Source: Eurosta solidaginis (lineage: Eukaryota > Arthropoda > Insecta > Diptera > Tephritidae). Taken from it: a stretch of 64,000 nt of DNA. The stretch covers positions 263,206,897-263,270,896 of the forward strand of contig NC_090319.1 in the NCBI RefSeq assembly GCF_040869045.1, given 5' to 3'. The notes under the pieces are model-generated. The model made no database searches and was not told where the DNA came from. It was given only the letters and a program-made list of their open reading frames with translations. The position numbers and the translations under genes were made by a program. This document shows, one piece after another, positions 24,000 through 36,069 of this stretch; positions within the stretch are counted from its first letter, which is position 1; the number at the start of each line of letters is the position of its first letter.

Positions 24000-25960
24000 C
24001 TATGAATGGACGCCATTTAGGGATATCGCCATAAAGGTGGACCAGAGCTGACTCTAGAATTTGTTTGTACGATATGGGTATCAAATGAAAGGTGTTACTG
24101 AGCATTTTAAGAGGGAGTGGGCCTTAGGTCTATCGGTGGACGCCTTTTCGAGACATCCCCATTAAGGTGGACCAGGGGTGACTCTAGAATGTGTTTGTAC
24201 GATATGGGTATCAAATGAAAGGTGGTAATGAGTATTTTAAAAGGGAATGGGCTTTAGTTCTATCGGTGAACGCCTTTTCGAGAAATCGCCATAAAGGTGG
24301 ACCAGGGGTGACTCTAGAATATGTTTGTACGATATGGGTATCAAATGAAAGCTGTTAATGAGTATTTTGAAAAGGAGTGATCCTTAGTTCCATAGGTGGA
24401 CGCCGTTTCGAGATATCGCCATAAAGGTGGACCAGGGGTGTCTCTAGAATGTGTTTGTACGATATGGGTATCAAACGAAAAGTTTTACTGAGCATTTTAA
24501 GAGGGAGTGGGCATTAGGTCTATAGGTGGACGCCTTTTCGAGATATCGTCATTAGGGTAGGCCAGGGGTGACTCTAGAATGTGTTTGTACGATATGGGCA
24601 TCAAACGAAAGGTGTTACTGAGCATTTTAAGAGGGAGTGGGCACTAGGTCTATAGGTGGACGCCCTTTCGAGATGTCGACATTAGGGTGGGCCAGGGGTG
24701 ACTCTAGAATGTGTTTGTATGATATGGATATCAAATGAAAGATGGTAATGAGTATTTTAAATGGGAGTAATCCTTAGTTCTATAGGTGTACGCCTTTTCG
24801 AGATATTGCCATAAAGGTGGACCAAGGGTGACTCTAGAATGTTTGTACGATATGGGTATCAAACGAAAGGTGTTACTGAGCATTTTAAGAGGGAGTGGGC
24901 ATGAGGTCTATAGGTGGACGCCTTTTCGATATATCGTCATTAGGGTGGGCCAGGGGTGACTCTAGAATGTGTTTGTACGATATGGGCATCAAACGAAAGG
25001 TGTTACTGAGCATTTTAAGAGGGAGTGGGCACTAGGTCTATAGGTGGACGCCCTTTCGAGATTTCGCCATTAGGGTGGGCCAGGGGTGACTCTAGAATGT
25101 TTGTACGATATGGGTATCAAATGAAAGGTGTTACTGAGCATTTTAAGAGGGAGTAGGCATTAGGTCTATAGGTGGACGCCGTTTCGAGATATCGCCATTA
25201 GGGTGGGCCAGGGGTGACTCTAGAATGTTTGTACGATATGGGTATCAAACGAAAGGTGTTACTGAGCATTTTAAGAGGGAGTGGCCATTAGGTCTATAGG
25301 TGGACGCCTTTTCGAGATATCGCCATTAGGGTGGGCCAGGGTGACTCTAGAATGTGTTTGTACGATATGGGTATCAAATGAAAGGTGGTAATGAGTATTT
25401 TAAAAGGGAGTAATCATTAGTTCTATAGGTGGACGCCTTTTCGAGATATCGCCATAAAGGTGGACCAAGGGTGACTCTAGAATGTTTGTACGATATGGGT
25501 ATCAAACGAAAGGTGTTACTGAGCATTTTAAGAGGGAGTGGGAATTAGGTCTATAGGTGGACGCCTTTTCGAGATATCGCCATTAGGGTGGGCCAGGTGT
25601 GACTCTAGAATGTTTGTACGATATGGGTATCCAACGAAAGGTGTTACTGAGCATTTTAAGAGGGAGTGGACATTAGGTCTATAGGTGGACGCCTTTTCGA
25701 GATATCGCCATTAGGGTGGGCCAGGGGTGACTCTAGAATGTTTGTACGATATGGGTATCAAACGAAAGGCGTTACTGAGCATTTTAAGAGGGAGTGGACA
25801 TTAGGTCTATAGGTGGACGCCTTTTCGAGATATCGCCATTAGGGTGGGCCAGGGGTGACTATAAAATGTTTGTACGATATGGGTATCAAACGAAAGGTGT
25901 TACTGAGCATTTTAAGAGGGAGTGGGTATTAGGTATATAGGTGGACGCCTTTTCGAGATA
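24000..25960. repeat. 128-bp tandem array in copy D
   Basis: About 16 units, same two types as in A and C in reverse complement. It contains the locally duplicated block described for copy D. Confidence 0.92.
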
Positions 25961-27277
25961 TCGCCATTAGGGTGGGACAGGGGTGACTCTAGTATGTGTT
26001 TGTACGATATGGATATCAAATTAAAGGTATTAATGAGGGGTTTAAAAGCGAGTGGCCCTTAGATGTATATGTGAAGGCGTTCTCGCGATATCGACCAAAA
26101 TGTGGACCAGGTGATCCAGAAAATCATCTGTCGGGTACTGCTAATTTATTTATATATGCAATACCACTAACAGTATTCCTGCCAAGATTCCAAGGGCTGT
26201 TGATTTCGCCTTGTAGAACTTTTTCATTTTCTTCTACTTAAGTGGTAGGTGTCACACCCATTTTACAAAGTTTTTTCCAAAGTTATATTTTGCGTCAATA
26301 AACCAATCCAGTTACCATGTTTCATCCCTTTTTTCGTATTTGGTATAGAATTATGGCATTTTTTCATTTTTCGTAATTTTCGATATCGATAAAGTGGGCG
26401 TGGTTATGGTCGGATTTCGGCCATTTTTTATACCAAGATAAAGTGAGTTCAGATAAGTACGTGGGCTTAGTTTAGTAAAGATATATCGGATTTTGCTCAA
26501 GTTATTGTGTTAACGGCCGAGCGGAAGGACAGACGGTGGACTGTGTATAAAAACTGGGCGTGACTTCCACCGATTTCGCCCATTTTCACAGAGAACAGTT
26601 ACCGTCATAGAATCTATGCTCTTACCAAATTTGAGAAGGATTGGTAAATTTTTGTTCGACTTATGGCAATAAAAGTATTCTAGACAAACTAAATGAAAAT
26701 GGGCGGAGCCACGCCCATTTTGAAATTTTCTTTTATTTTTGTATTTTGTTGCATCATATCATTACTGGAGTTGAATTTTGACTTAATTTACTTATATACA
26801 GTAAAGATATTGAATTTTTTGTTAAAATTTGAATTTTAAAAAATTTTTTTTAAAAAAGTGGGCGTGTTCTTCATCCAATTTTGCTAATTTTTATTTAGAA
26901 CATATATAGTAATAGTAGTAACGTTCCTGCCAAATTTCATCATGATATCTTGAACGACTGCCAAATTACAGCTTGCAAAACTTTTAAATTACCTTCTTGT
27001 AAAAGTGGGCGGTGCCACGCCTATTGTTCAAACTCTTACTAATTTTCTATTCTACGTCATAACGTCAACCCATCTACCAAGTTTCGTCGCTTTATCTGTC
27101 TTTCGTACTGAATTATCGCACTTTTTCGGTTTTTCGAAATTTTCGATATCGAAAAAGTGGGCGTGGTTATAGTCCGATATCGTTCATTTTAAATAGCGAT
27201 CTGAGATGAGTACTCAGGAACCTACATACCAAATTTCATCAAGATACCTCAAAATTTACTCAAGTTATCGTGTTAAC

Positions 27278-27345
27278 GGACGGACGGACGGACGGACGGA
27301 CGGACGGACGGACGGACGGAAGGACGGACGGACGGACGGACGGAC
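27278..27345. repeat. (GGAC)17 microsatellite inside copy D
   Basis: Seventeen tetramers with one A-for-C change, the longest tract of the family in this window. Its translation is a threonine-aspartate-glycine-arginine repeat, which is an artefact of the tetramer, not a protein. Confidence 0.95.
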
Positions 27346-27487
27346 ATGGCTCAATCAAATTTTTTTTCGATCCTGATTATTTTGATATATGGAAGTCTAT
27401 ATCTATATCGATTCCTTTATATATGTACAACCAACCGTTATCCAATCAAACTTAATATACTCTGTGAGCTCTGCTCAACTGAGTATA

Positions 27488-28004
27488 AAAATTAAGGAAT
27501 TAATTGGCCCCATTCGGCAATGACTTTGATTGGCTATCCAGTTACTTAAACACGGTGGTTAAGTGAGGAGTTGGTAAAGCGAATACCTGAGTTTTCCCTC
27601 CCCAATACACAAGAATGGGGATCTTGTCAACGGAGCCAACTTAGCCAACTTAGCCCCTCTAATATCCATTTGGGCCCACTTACGACAGGCTTACCTAACG
27701 CGACTGTGCATAGATACGTTGAGCAACGTTCTACCAACTCAGCCAGAATTGGGAAGAACCTCTCTGAGCCGTGCGAAATGAAACGAGGTTTCATACAGGG
27801 TAAGCCATAGTCGTGTGATTTTTTTATTATCGATAAAATAATACAAGTCTCAGTGCTTTATATCGCCGGAGCAAGATTATATAAGACCGACGTGTTATCA
27901 CTTGCGCAGTAAAATCTGCTTTCTATGCATTGGAAAAGGAAGCGGAAATACGAGAAAACCAGTTATTATTATGAAGCGTCGCTGGAAGCTAAAATAAAAT
28001 AAAA
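27488..28004. other. No recognised feature
   Basis: Spacer between D and F. Frame 27571-27810 is unsupported. Confidence 0.4.
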
Positions 28005-28803
28005 CATGTAAGGAAGGCTAAGTTCGGGTGTAACCGAACATTACATACTCAGTTGAGAGCTTTGGAGACAAAATAAGGGAAAATCACCTCGTAGTAAAAT
28101 GAACCTAGGGTAACCCTGGAATGTGTTTGTATGACATGTGTATGAAATGGAAGGTATTAAAGAGTATTTTAAGAGGGAGTGGGACATAGTTCTTTAGATG
28201 GACGCCATTTAGGGATATCGCCATAACGGTGGACCAGGGCTGACTCTAGAATTTGTTTGTACGATATGGGTATCAAATGAAAGTGTTAATGTGTTTTTTT
28301 AAAAGGGAGTGGGCCTAAGTTCTATAGGTGGACGCTTTTTCGAGATATCGCCATAAAGGTGGACCAGGGGTGACTCTAGAATTTGTTTGTACGATATGGG
28401 TATCAAATGAAAGGTGTTAATGAGTATTTTAAAAGGGAGTGGGCCAAAGTTCTATAGGTGGACGCCTTTTCGAGATATCGCCATAAAGGTGGACCAGGGG
28501 TGACTCTAGAATTTGTTTATACGATATGGGCATCAAATGAAAGGTGTTAATGAGTATTTTAAAAGAGAGTGGGCCTTAGTTCTATGGGTAGACGCCTTTT
28601 CGAGATATCGCAATAATTGTTGACCAGGGGTGACTCTAGAATGCGTTTGTACGATATGGGTATCAAACGAAAGGTATTAATGAGTATTTTAAAAGGGAGT
28701 GGGCCCAAGTTCTATGGGTGGAGGCCTTTTCGAGATATCGCCATAAAAGTGGACCAGGGCTGAATCTAGAATTTATTTGTACGATATGGGTATCAAACGA
28801 AAG
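28005..28803 (+). mobile_element. Repeat family copy F, segment 1 of 3
   Basis: It begins CATGTAAGG (one change from CAAGTAAGG) and runs through about five array units to TATCAAACGAAAG at 28791-28803, where LINE-1 begins. Those 13 bases recur at 35633-35645 directly after the LINE-1 tail, so this is a LINE target-site duplication and F continues there. Confidence 0.9.
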
Positions 28804-28965
28804 ACAGTTTGATCGTGCATACGGAGCGAACAACACGTAATCGGATATTGCTAGTCGTTTTTTTTGCCTTGTGCAAAAGTAAAAATCTAAATAAAATAAT
28901 ACATCTTAAATATTAAAACAACAGCGTCAGTGATTTTAAATCTGCAGAAATAGTGATTAAGAATT

Positions 28966-30287
28966 ATGGGCGAGTGTAATGCGCTTGACTCTGTATTTAA
29001 TAAAGTTATAAACTCTAAAAAAAATGAGTTAAATAGAAAAAGGAAAAATGACAACGTGACCGAGAACACAATGTCAAAAAATTACAAAAACAATTACTAC
29101 GCTATACTAGGCGATGATCTAGAAGAGTGTAATGAAGCATTTGAAAAATTTTAACAACATGTACACAAATTAAATGATGAGAGCGAACAAACACGAGCTA
29201 ATAATGGTCCAAACAACAACAATAACCCATCAACTAGCGCAGCAGCAGCCGAAGCTGCACCTGCTAATGTAACTCAAAACAATGAATCGACAGTAATTAC
29301 AAATGTCAAAAGCAAGAGTAATAACAAAAACATCCCACCTATTAATACATTTGATGTAGAATCAAAAGAAATAATCGAACTTATTAAAAATGGTCTAAAG
29401 ATAACACAATTTAAAATTAAAGAATACAACCAAAATAAATTAGCGATATACTTAACAAAGCTTGACGATTACAAAAGACTTCGCGGCTACCTTGAAAAAG
29501 CCAACGTCAAATATTATTCATATACACCTAAATGCCTAAAAACAAAAACATATTTACCGAAAGACCTGAACGGCAATACCAACTGTGAAGAAATTCTCAA
29601 CGAGCTTTGCAGCTACCAAAACGACAACCTCAAAATTCTTAAAGTAAGCCCATTTACCACTAAAAATCAATACAGCGAAATATACAGCTGCCAATATTCA
29701 TGGTCCAAGTATCCGCTGAAAGCAATATTAACGAATTGAAAGCAATCAATTGTATTTTATACTATTGCATTAAATGGGAGCATCTACGTAGACCTCAGAT
29801 CCCACAGTGCAGAAACTGCCAAAAGTTCTACCATAGCGCCGCCAACTGTAATATGCCACCGCGATGTGTGAAATGTAGCGGAACACATAACAGCAAAGAT
29901 TGCCCTCCCTCAGATGGTGAAAATACAGAAAAGGAAAACTTATACTGTGTACTATGCAAAAAATCAGGGCACCCCGAATCCTACAGGGGATGCGAACGAT
30001 AAAAGGAGCTACAACAGAAATTAAGACTGAAAAAGCAAAATCTAGCTATAACTAAGACCAACAACACTAACAATCCAAATAGATTCACTAACTCTAACTT
30101 AAGCTATGCAAATGTAACTAGAGAAGCTCACCGAGCATTAAACACTCCAAATATTCAAAATTCATTTCTAGTAGAATTAAAAAATACAATTTTATCCTTA
30201 AGCAATCAAATCACAAACCTTCAAAAACAACTAGAATTGCAGACGGCTAGAGTCGATGCAATATGTGGTTTAATGGACTCAGTATGA
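28966..30287 (+). pseudogene. LINE-1 ORF1, Gag-like protein with three zinc knuckles (broken)
   Basis: ORF1 of jockey-clade LINEs encodes the RNA-binding Gag-like protein of the retrotransposition particle. The start MGECNALDSVF is at 28966. A low-complexity Asn/Ser/Ala region is followed by a conserved block (KITQFKIKEYNQNK, LRGYLEKANVKYY). C-terminally there are three CCHC knuckles: CRNCQKFYHSAANC, CVKCSGTHNSKDC and CVLCKKSGHPESYRGC, the last with the YRGC ending typical of this clade. Breaks: stop at about 29152, a frameshift at about 29690, stop at about 30000. ORF1 ends TGA at 30285-30287 and ORF2 starts ATG at 30284, a four-base ATGA overlap suggesting stop-restart translation. Confidence 0.85.
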
Positions 30288-31650
30288 GCGTTGGACCCAT
30301 ACAGGCTATTACTAAACCCCAATTAAATATTATTTCCCTTAACGTCAACTCTCTCATAAGCTTATGTAGGAGACTAGATCTAAGTGAATTTCTGAAAAAC
30401 AAAAACCCAGGCATATTATTACTTAATGAAACTAAATTAAGCCCGAAGCACAAACTAAAATTTGTTGAATATAACTTGATAAGGAAAGATAGGTCGGCCG
30501 GCATGAGAGGTGGTGGCACAGCAATACTAATCAAAGAAAACATTAAATTCACCAAAGTCTTTAACCGCTAAATTGATCATATGTCATGTCTTGAAACTTG
30601 CATAATCAAAATACATATGCCCCCGAATAACATATTATATATAATAGCAGCATATTACCTAGCAGGAAATAATAAAGATGTATTTAAGACAGAGTTTAAC
30701 ACAGTTTTCGAAGCTTTAAATCTCGAGCAACTCAATCACTATTATATATTAGCAGGGGACCTTAACAGTAAGCACATGGACTGGGGAAATACCCAAGATA
30801 ATCCTAAGGGCAGAGCGTTAAAAGATTGGCTTATCACAAATGAGTTAAAAATTAGATGCAATATGTAACCCTCTGTATCACCTTCATACATGAGAGCAAG
30901 CTCTTTTTTGGATGTCTGCATTGCTGACCACAGACTAAATATACTAAAATCCAACGACACCGTCAATTGTTTGAAATGCCTTCACTATGACAGCGATCAC
31001 AATGCCATAGAAATTATAGTTCGCAGAGACGATAGCGCTTTTACACTACTGGTCAACACAGGAGAGGCAACATTGGACTACAATAAAACCAATTGGAAAA
31101 AAATCAAAAACACCTTGACTTCAGAACTCCAGAACGTTATCCGAACACCAGAGAATAGAAACCTAAATAATATTGAGATCGACCACCACTTGGATAAACT
31201 AAACAATATTATTCTAACTGCCATAGAAAAGAGAGTCCCGAAAACAAAAACTAACAGCATTACTCATAACCTAACCAAAATACCAGTGTTAAAAACATCA
31301 CTTCCAGAAAAAAGTAAAACTCTTACCAATATAAAAAAATATAAACGGCTACAACTACAGTTCTCATTCAGCAACATACAACAAGAAAAGACAAAATTAA
31401 AACTAATCAAGAAACTAATCCAGGAAAATATCAAAATACATATAAACAATCAATTATAACATAAGCTCTCTCACATTAATACCAGCGATCCATCAAAAAT
31501 ATCCACTGTTAAAAAATCGTTTCTCAAAAATCAAGATGAGACCATCAGTCACCTTTCTATCCCCTTTGCTTCATCCGAACTGATGCAAGAAGCGAGACTA
31601 GATAGCTCTTTAATTGAAAAAAATTTGGAAACCAACAGCTACATTATTAA
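30284..31650 (+). pseudogene. LINE-1 ORF2, endonuclease part only (broken)
   Basis: The ATG at 30284 overlaps the ORF1 stop. The reading gives an apurinic-type endonuclease with the expected motif order: NIISLNVNSL, LLLNETKL (catalytic Glu), GGGTAILIK, GDLNSKHMDWG (Asp and Asn pair), and SDHNAIEI (the SDH triad element). Stops at about 30569 and 30866 break it. After the endonuclease a Lys- and Asn-rich linker runs to ...NSYIINK at 31650, where copy G begins. The reverse transcriptase domain is wholly absent on both sides of G, so the copy cannot mobilise. Confidence 0.85.
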
Positions 31651-31839
31651 CAAGTAAGGAAGGCTAAGTTCGGGTGTAACCGAACATTACATACTCAGTT
31701 GAGAGCTATGGAGACAAAATAAGGAAAATCACCATGTAGGAAAATGAACCTAGGGTAACCCTGGAATGTGGTTGTATGACATGTGTATCAAATGGAAGGT
31801 ATTAAAGAGTATTTTAAGAGAGAGTAGGCCATAGTTCTA

Positions 31840-33935
31840 TGGATGGACGCCATTTAGGGATATCGCCATAAAGGTGGACAGGGCTGACTCTAGAATGTGT
31901 TTGTACGATATGGGTATCAAACGAAAGGTGATAATGAGTATTTTAAAAGGGAATGGGCTTTAGTTCTATAGGTGAACGCCTTTTCGAGAAATCGCCATAA
32001 AGGTGGACCAGGGGTGACTCTAGAATATGTTTGTACGATATGGGTATCAAATGAAAGCTGTTAATGGGTATTTTGAAAAGGAGTGATCCTTAGTTCCATA
32101 GGTGGACGCTGTTTCGAGATATCGCCATAAAGGTGGACCAGGGGTGTCTCTAGTTGTACGATATCGGAATCAAATGAAAGGTGTTACTGAGCATTTTAAG
32201 AGGGAGTGGGCATTAGGCCTATAGGTGGACGCCTTTTCGAAATGTCGCCATTAGGGTGGGCCAGGGGTGACTCTAGAATGTGTTTGTATGATATGGGTAT
32301 CAAATGAAAGATGGTAATGAGTATTTTAAAAGGGAGTAATCCTTAGTTCTATAGGTGGACGCCTTTTCGAGATATCGCCATAAAGGTGGACCAAGGGTGA
32401 CTCCAGAATGTTTGTACGATATGGGTATCAAACGAAAGGTGCTACTGAGCATTTTAAGAGGGAGTGGGCATGAGGTCTATAGGTGGACGCCTTTTCGAGA
32501 TATCGTCATTAGGGTGGGCCAGGGGTGACTCTAGAATGTGTTTGTACGATATGGGTATCAAACGAAAGGTGTTACTGAGCATTTTAAGAGGGAGTGAGCA
32601 TTAGGTCTATAGGTGGACGCCTTTTCGAGATATCGCCATTAGGGTGGGCCAGGGGTGACTCTAGAATGTTTGTACGATATGGGTATCAAACGAAAGGTGT
32701 TACTGAGCATTTTAAGAGGGAGTGGGCATTAGGTCTATAGGTGGACGCCTTTTCGAGATATCGCCATTAGGGTGGGCCAGGGGTGACTCTAGAATCTTTT
32801 TGTACGATATGGGTATCAAATCAAAGGTGGTAATGAGTATTTTAAAAGGGAGTAATCCTTAGTTCTATAGGTGGACGCCTTTTCGAGATATCGCCATAAA
32901 GGTGGACCAAGGGTGACTCTAGAATATTTGTACGATATGGGTATCAAACGAAAGGTGTTACTGAGCATTTTAAGAGGGAGTGGGCATTAGGTCAATAGGT
33001 GGACGCCTTTTCGAGATATCGCCATTAGGGTGGGCCAGGGGTGACTCTAGAATGTTTGTACGATATGGGTATCAAACGAAAGGTGTTACTGAGCATTTTA
33101 AGAGGGAGTGGACATTAGGTATATAGGTGGACGCCTTTTCGAGATAGCGCCAATAGGGTGGGCCAGGGGTGACTCTAGAATGTTTGTACGATATGGGTAT
33201 CAAACGAAAGGTGTTACTGAGCATTTTAAGAGGGAGTGGGCACTAGGTCTATAGGTGGACGCCTTTTCGAGATATCGCCATTAGGGTGGGCCAGGGTGAC
33301 TCTAGAATGTGTTTGTACGATATGGGTATCAAATGAAAGGTGGTAATGAGTATTTTAAAAGGGAGTAATCCTTAGTTCTATAGGTGGACGCCTTTTCGAG
33401 ATATCGCCATAAAGGTGGACCAAGGGTGACTCTAGAATGTTTGTACGATATGGGTATCAAACGAAAGGTGTTACTGAGCATTTTAAGAGGGAGTGGGCAT
33501 TAGGTCTATAGGTGGACGTCTTTTCGAGATATCGCCATTAGGGTGGGCCAGGGGTGACTCTAGAATGTTTGTACGATATGGGTATCAAACGAAAGGTGTT
33601 ACTGAGCATTTTAAGAGGGAGTGGGCATTAGGTCAATAGGTGGACGCCTTTTCGAGATATCGCCATTAGGGTGGGCCAGGGGTGACTCTAGAATGTTTGT
33701 ACGATATGGGTATCAAACGAAAGGTGTTACTGAGCATTTTAAGAGGGAGTGGACATTAGGTATATAGGTGGACGCCTTTTCGAGATAGCGCCAATAGGGT
33801 GGGCCAGGGGTGACTCTAGAATGTTTGTACGATATGGGTATCAAACGAAAGGTGTTACTGAGCATTTTAAGAGGGAATGGGCATTAGGTCTATAGGTGGA
33901 CGCCTTTTCGAGATATCGCCATTAGGGTGGGCCAG
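31840..33935. repeat. 128-bp tandem array in copy G
   Basis: About 17 units of both types, with a repeated three-to-five-unit block (compare 33050-33290 with 33560-33920, both containing GATAGCGCCAATAGGG), showing unequal exchange or conversion inside the array. Confidence 0.92.
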
Positions 33936-35086
33936 GGTGACTCTAGAATGTGTTTGTACGATATGGATATCAAATTAAAAGTATTAATGAGGGTTTTAAA
34001 AGCGAGTGGCCCTTAGATGTATATGTGAAGGCGTTCTCGCGATATCGACCAAAATGTGGACCAGGTGATCCAGAAAATCATCTGTCGGGTACTGCTAATT
34101 TATTTATATATGCAATACCACTAACAGTATTCCTGCCAAGATTCCAAGGGCTGTTGATTTTGCCTTGTAGAACTTTTTCATTTTCTTCTACATAATATAG
34201 TAGGTGGGCGTGGTTATGGTCGGATTTCGGCCATTTTTTATACCAAGATAAAGTGAGTTCAGATAAGTACGTGGGCTAAGTTTAGTAAAGATATATCGGT
34301 TTTTGCTCAAGTTATTGTGTTAACGGCCGAGCGGAAGGACAGACGGTGGACTGTGTATAAAAACTGGGCGTGGCTTCCACCGATTTCGCCCATTTTCACA
34401 GAGAACAGTTAGCGTCAGAGAATCTATGCTCCTACCAAAGTTGAGAAGGATTGGTAAATTTTTGTTCGACTTATGGCATTAAAAGTATTCTAGACAAACT
34501 AAATGAAAATGGGCGGAGCCACACCCATTTTGAAATTTCTTTTATTTTTGTATTTTGTTGCATCATGTCATTACTGGAGTTGAATTTTGACTTAATTTAC
34601 TTATATACAGTAAAGATATTAAATTTTTTGTTAAAATTTGAATTAAAAAAAAAAATTTTTTAAAAAGTGGGCGTGTTCTTCATCCAATTTTGCTAATTTT
34701 TATTTAGCACATATATAGTAATAGTAGTAACGTTCCTGCCAAATTTCATCATGATATCTTCAACGACTGCCAAATTACAGCTTGCAAAACTTTTAAATTA
34801 CCTTCTTGTAAAAGTGGGCGGTGCCACGCCCATTGTCCAAAATCTTACTAATTTTCTATTCTGCGTCATAACGTCAACCCATCTACCAAGTTTCATCGCT
34901 TTAGCCGCCTTTGGCAATGAATTATCGCATTTTTTCGATTTTTCGAAATTTTCGATATCGAAAAAGTGGGCGTGGTTATAGTCCGATATCGTTCATTTTA
35001 AATAGCGATCTGAGATGAGTGCTCAGGAACCTACATACCAAATTTCATCAAGATACCTCAAAATTTACTCAAGTTATCGTGTTAAC

Positions 35087-35126
35087 GGACGGACGGACGG
35101 ACGGACGGACGGACGGACGGACGGAC
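35087..35126. repeat. (GGAC)10 microsatellite inside copy G
   Basis: Ten perfect tetramers between GTTAAC and ATGG. Confidence 0.95.
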
Positions 35127-35268
35127 ATGGCTCAATCAAATTTTTTTTCGATCCTGATTATTTTGATATATGGAAGTCTATATCCATCTCGATTCCTTTA
35201 TATATGTACAACCAACCGTTATCCAATCAAACTTAATATACTCTGTGAGCTCTGCTCAACTGAGTATA

Positions 35269-35632
35269 AAAATGCTGGTGGCTAAACAATACGCAATCGT
35301 AAACACTAACTCATGCCGGATACCCGATATAACTTCCTTTTAAACCATTTTATCTTCTATTAAAAATAAGCTAATCATGCACCGTTTTACAAGTTTTTTT
35401 CTCTGCAATATAATCATAAAATATTATAAAAGCTTCAAATTAAAGCAGACACATCTAAATACCATCAATTAATAAAATGTTACTATATATATCTATAACC
35501 AGCTCGTCATGTACTTGAGAACTCGTCTAGAGTCATTGTATAATTGTATTATATACTTAAAACTATTGTTTATTTTAGTACATTAGTACACATTATTAAT
35601 ACCAAATAAATAAACAAATAAAAAAAAAGAGA
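35269..35632 (+). mobile_element. LINE-1 3' UTR and A-rich tail
   Basis: AT-rich non-coding sequence ending AATAAATAAACAAATA followed by an A run and GAGA, directly before the right copy of the 13-bp target-site duplication (35633-35645). This marks the 3' end of the LINE that starts at 28804. No reverse transcriptase codons are present in it. Confidence 0.8.
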
Positions 35633-35912
35633 TATCAAACGAAAGGTGATAATGAGTATTTTAAAAGGGAGTGGGCTTTAGTTCTATTAGTGGACGCCTT
35701 TTCGAGATATCGCCATTAGGGTGGGCCAGGGGTGACTCTAGAATTTGTTTGTACGATATGGGTATCAAATTAAAGGTATTAATGACGGTTTTAAAAGGGA
35801 GTGGTGGTAGTTGTATATCGACCAAAATGTGGACCAGCGTGACCCAGAACATCATCGAAAAAGTGGGCGTGCTCATAGTCGGATTTCGGCCATTTTTTAC
35901 ACCAATATAAAG
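35633..35912 (+). mobile_element. Repeat family copy F, segment 2 of 3
   Basis: It resumes F in the middle of an array unit after the LINE-1 target duplication and runs to CCAATATAAAG at 35902-35912, where LINE-2 begins. It has lost the section between AACATCAT and CGAAAAAGTGGGCG that other copies keep. Confidence 0.88.
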
Positions 35913-36069
35913 TTTTTTTTTTTTTTTTAATACTTTTATTTGCAATCTATCTTTACGACAATAAGGAAATGGTATAATTTTGTAATTTTAACCTAGGTCT
36001 TAACACAAATGGTTTAGTATCCACTGAAACTAACCATTATACGCCATTTTTACGTTAGGATCTCTTATA

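Larger units (their letters stand above)
23830..27487 (+). mobile_element. Repeat family copy D (3.66 kb), inverted partner of C
   Basis: It starts CAAGTAAGG at 23830 and ends CTGAGTATA at 27487. Its organisation mirrors C: right-end hairpin, about 16 array units (24000-25960), GC-box region with TATCGATA at 26384-26391, a 17-unit GGAC tract, left-end hairpin. The extra length relative to C is accounted for by about two array units and nine extra tetramers. A block around 24540-24680 recurs around 24920-25080 (both with ATGGGCATCAAACGAAAGG and GGGCACTAGGTC), pointing to a recent unit duplication inside D. Frame 25996-26241 equals the one in C and is not coding. Confidence 0.9.
28804..31650 (+). 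mobile_element. Jockey-clade LINE-1, 5' part
   Basis: The 5' end begins ACAGTTTGATCGTGC right after the target site. A 5' UTR of about 160 bp precedes ORF1 (28966) and ORF2 (about 30284). The element is broken at 31650 by copy G, just before where the reverse transcriptase should start. Its 3' UTR and A-rich tail lie at 35269-35632. About 2 kb of ORF2 is missing, so the G insertion came with, or was followed by, a deletion. The 13-bp target-site duplication TATCAAACGAAAG brackets the whole. Confidence 0.88.
31651..35268 (+). mobile_element. Repeat family copy G (3.62 kb), inserted in LINE-1
   Basis: It starts CAAGTAAGG at 31651 and ends TGAGTATA at 35268. It belongs to the A/C/D subfamily. 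It carries about 17 array units (31840-33935), a 10-unit GGAC tract (35087-35126) and both terminal hairpins. A deletion of about 170 bp near 34199 removes the section between the TTCTTCTAC word and GTGGGCGTGG that is present in D. It has no visible target-site duplication: the left flank is ACATTATTAA, the right flank AAATGCTGG. Confidence 0.9.
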
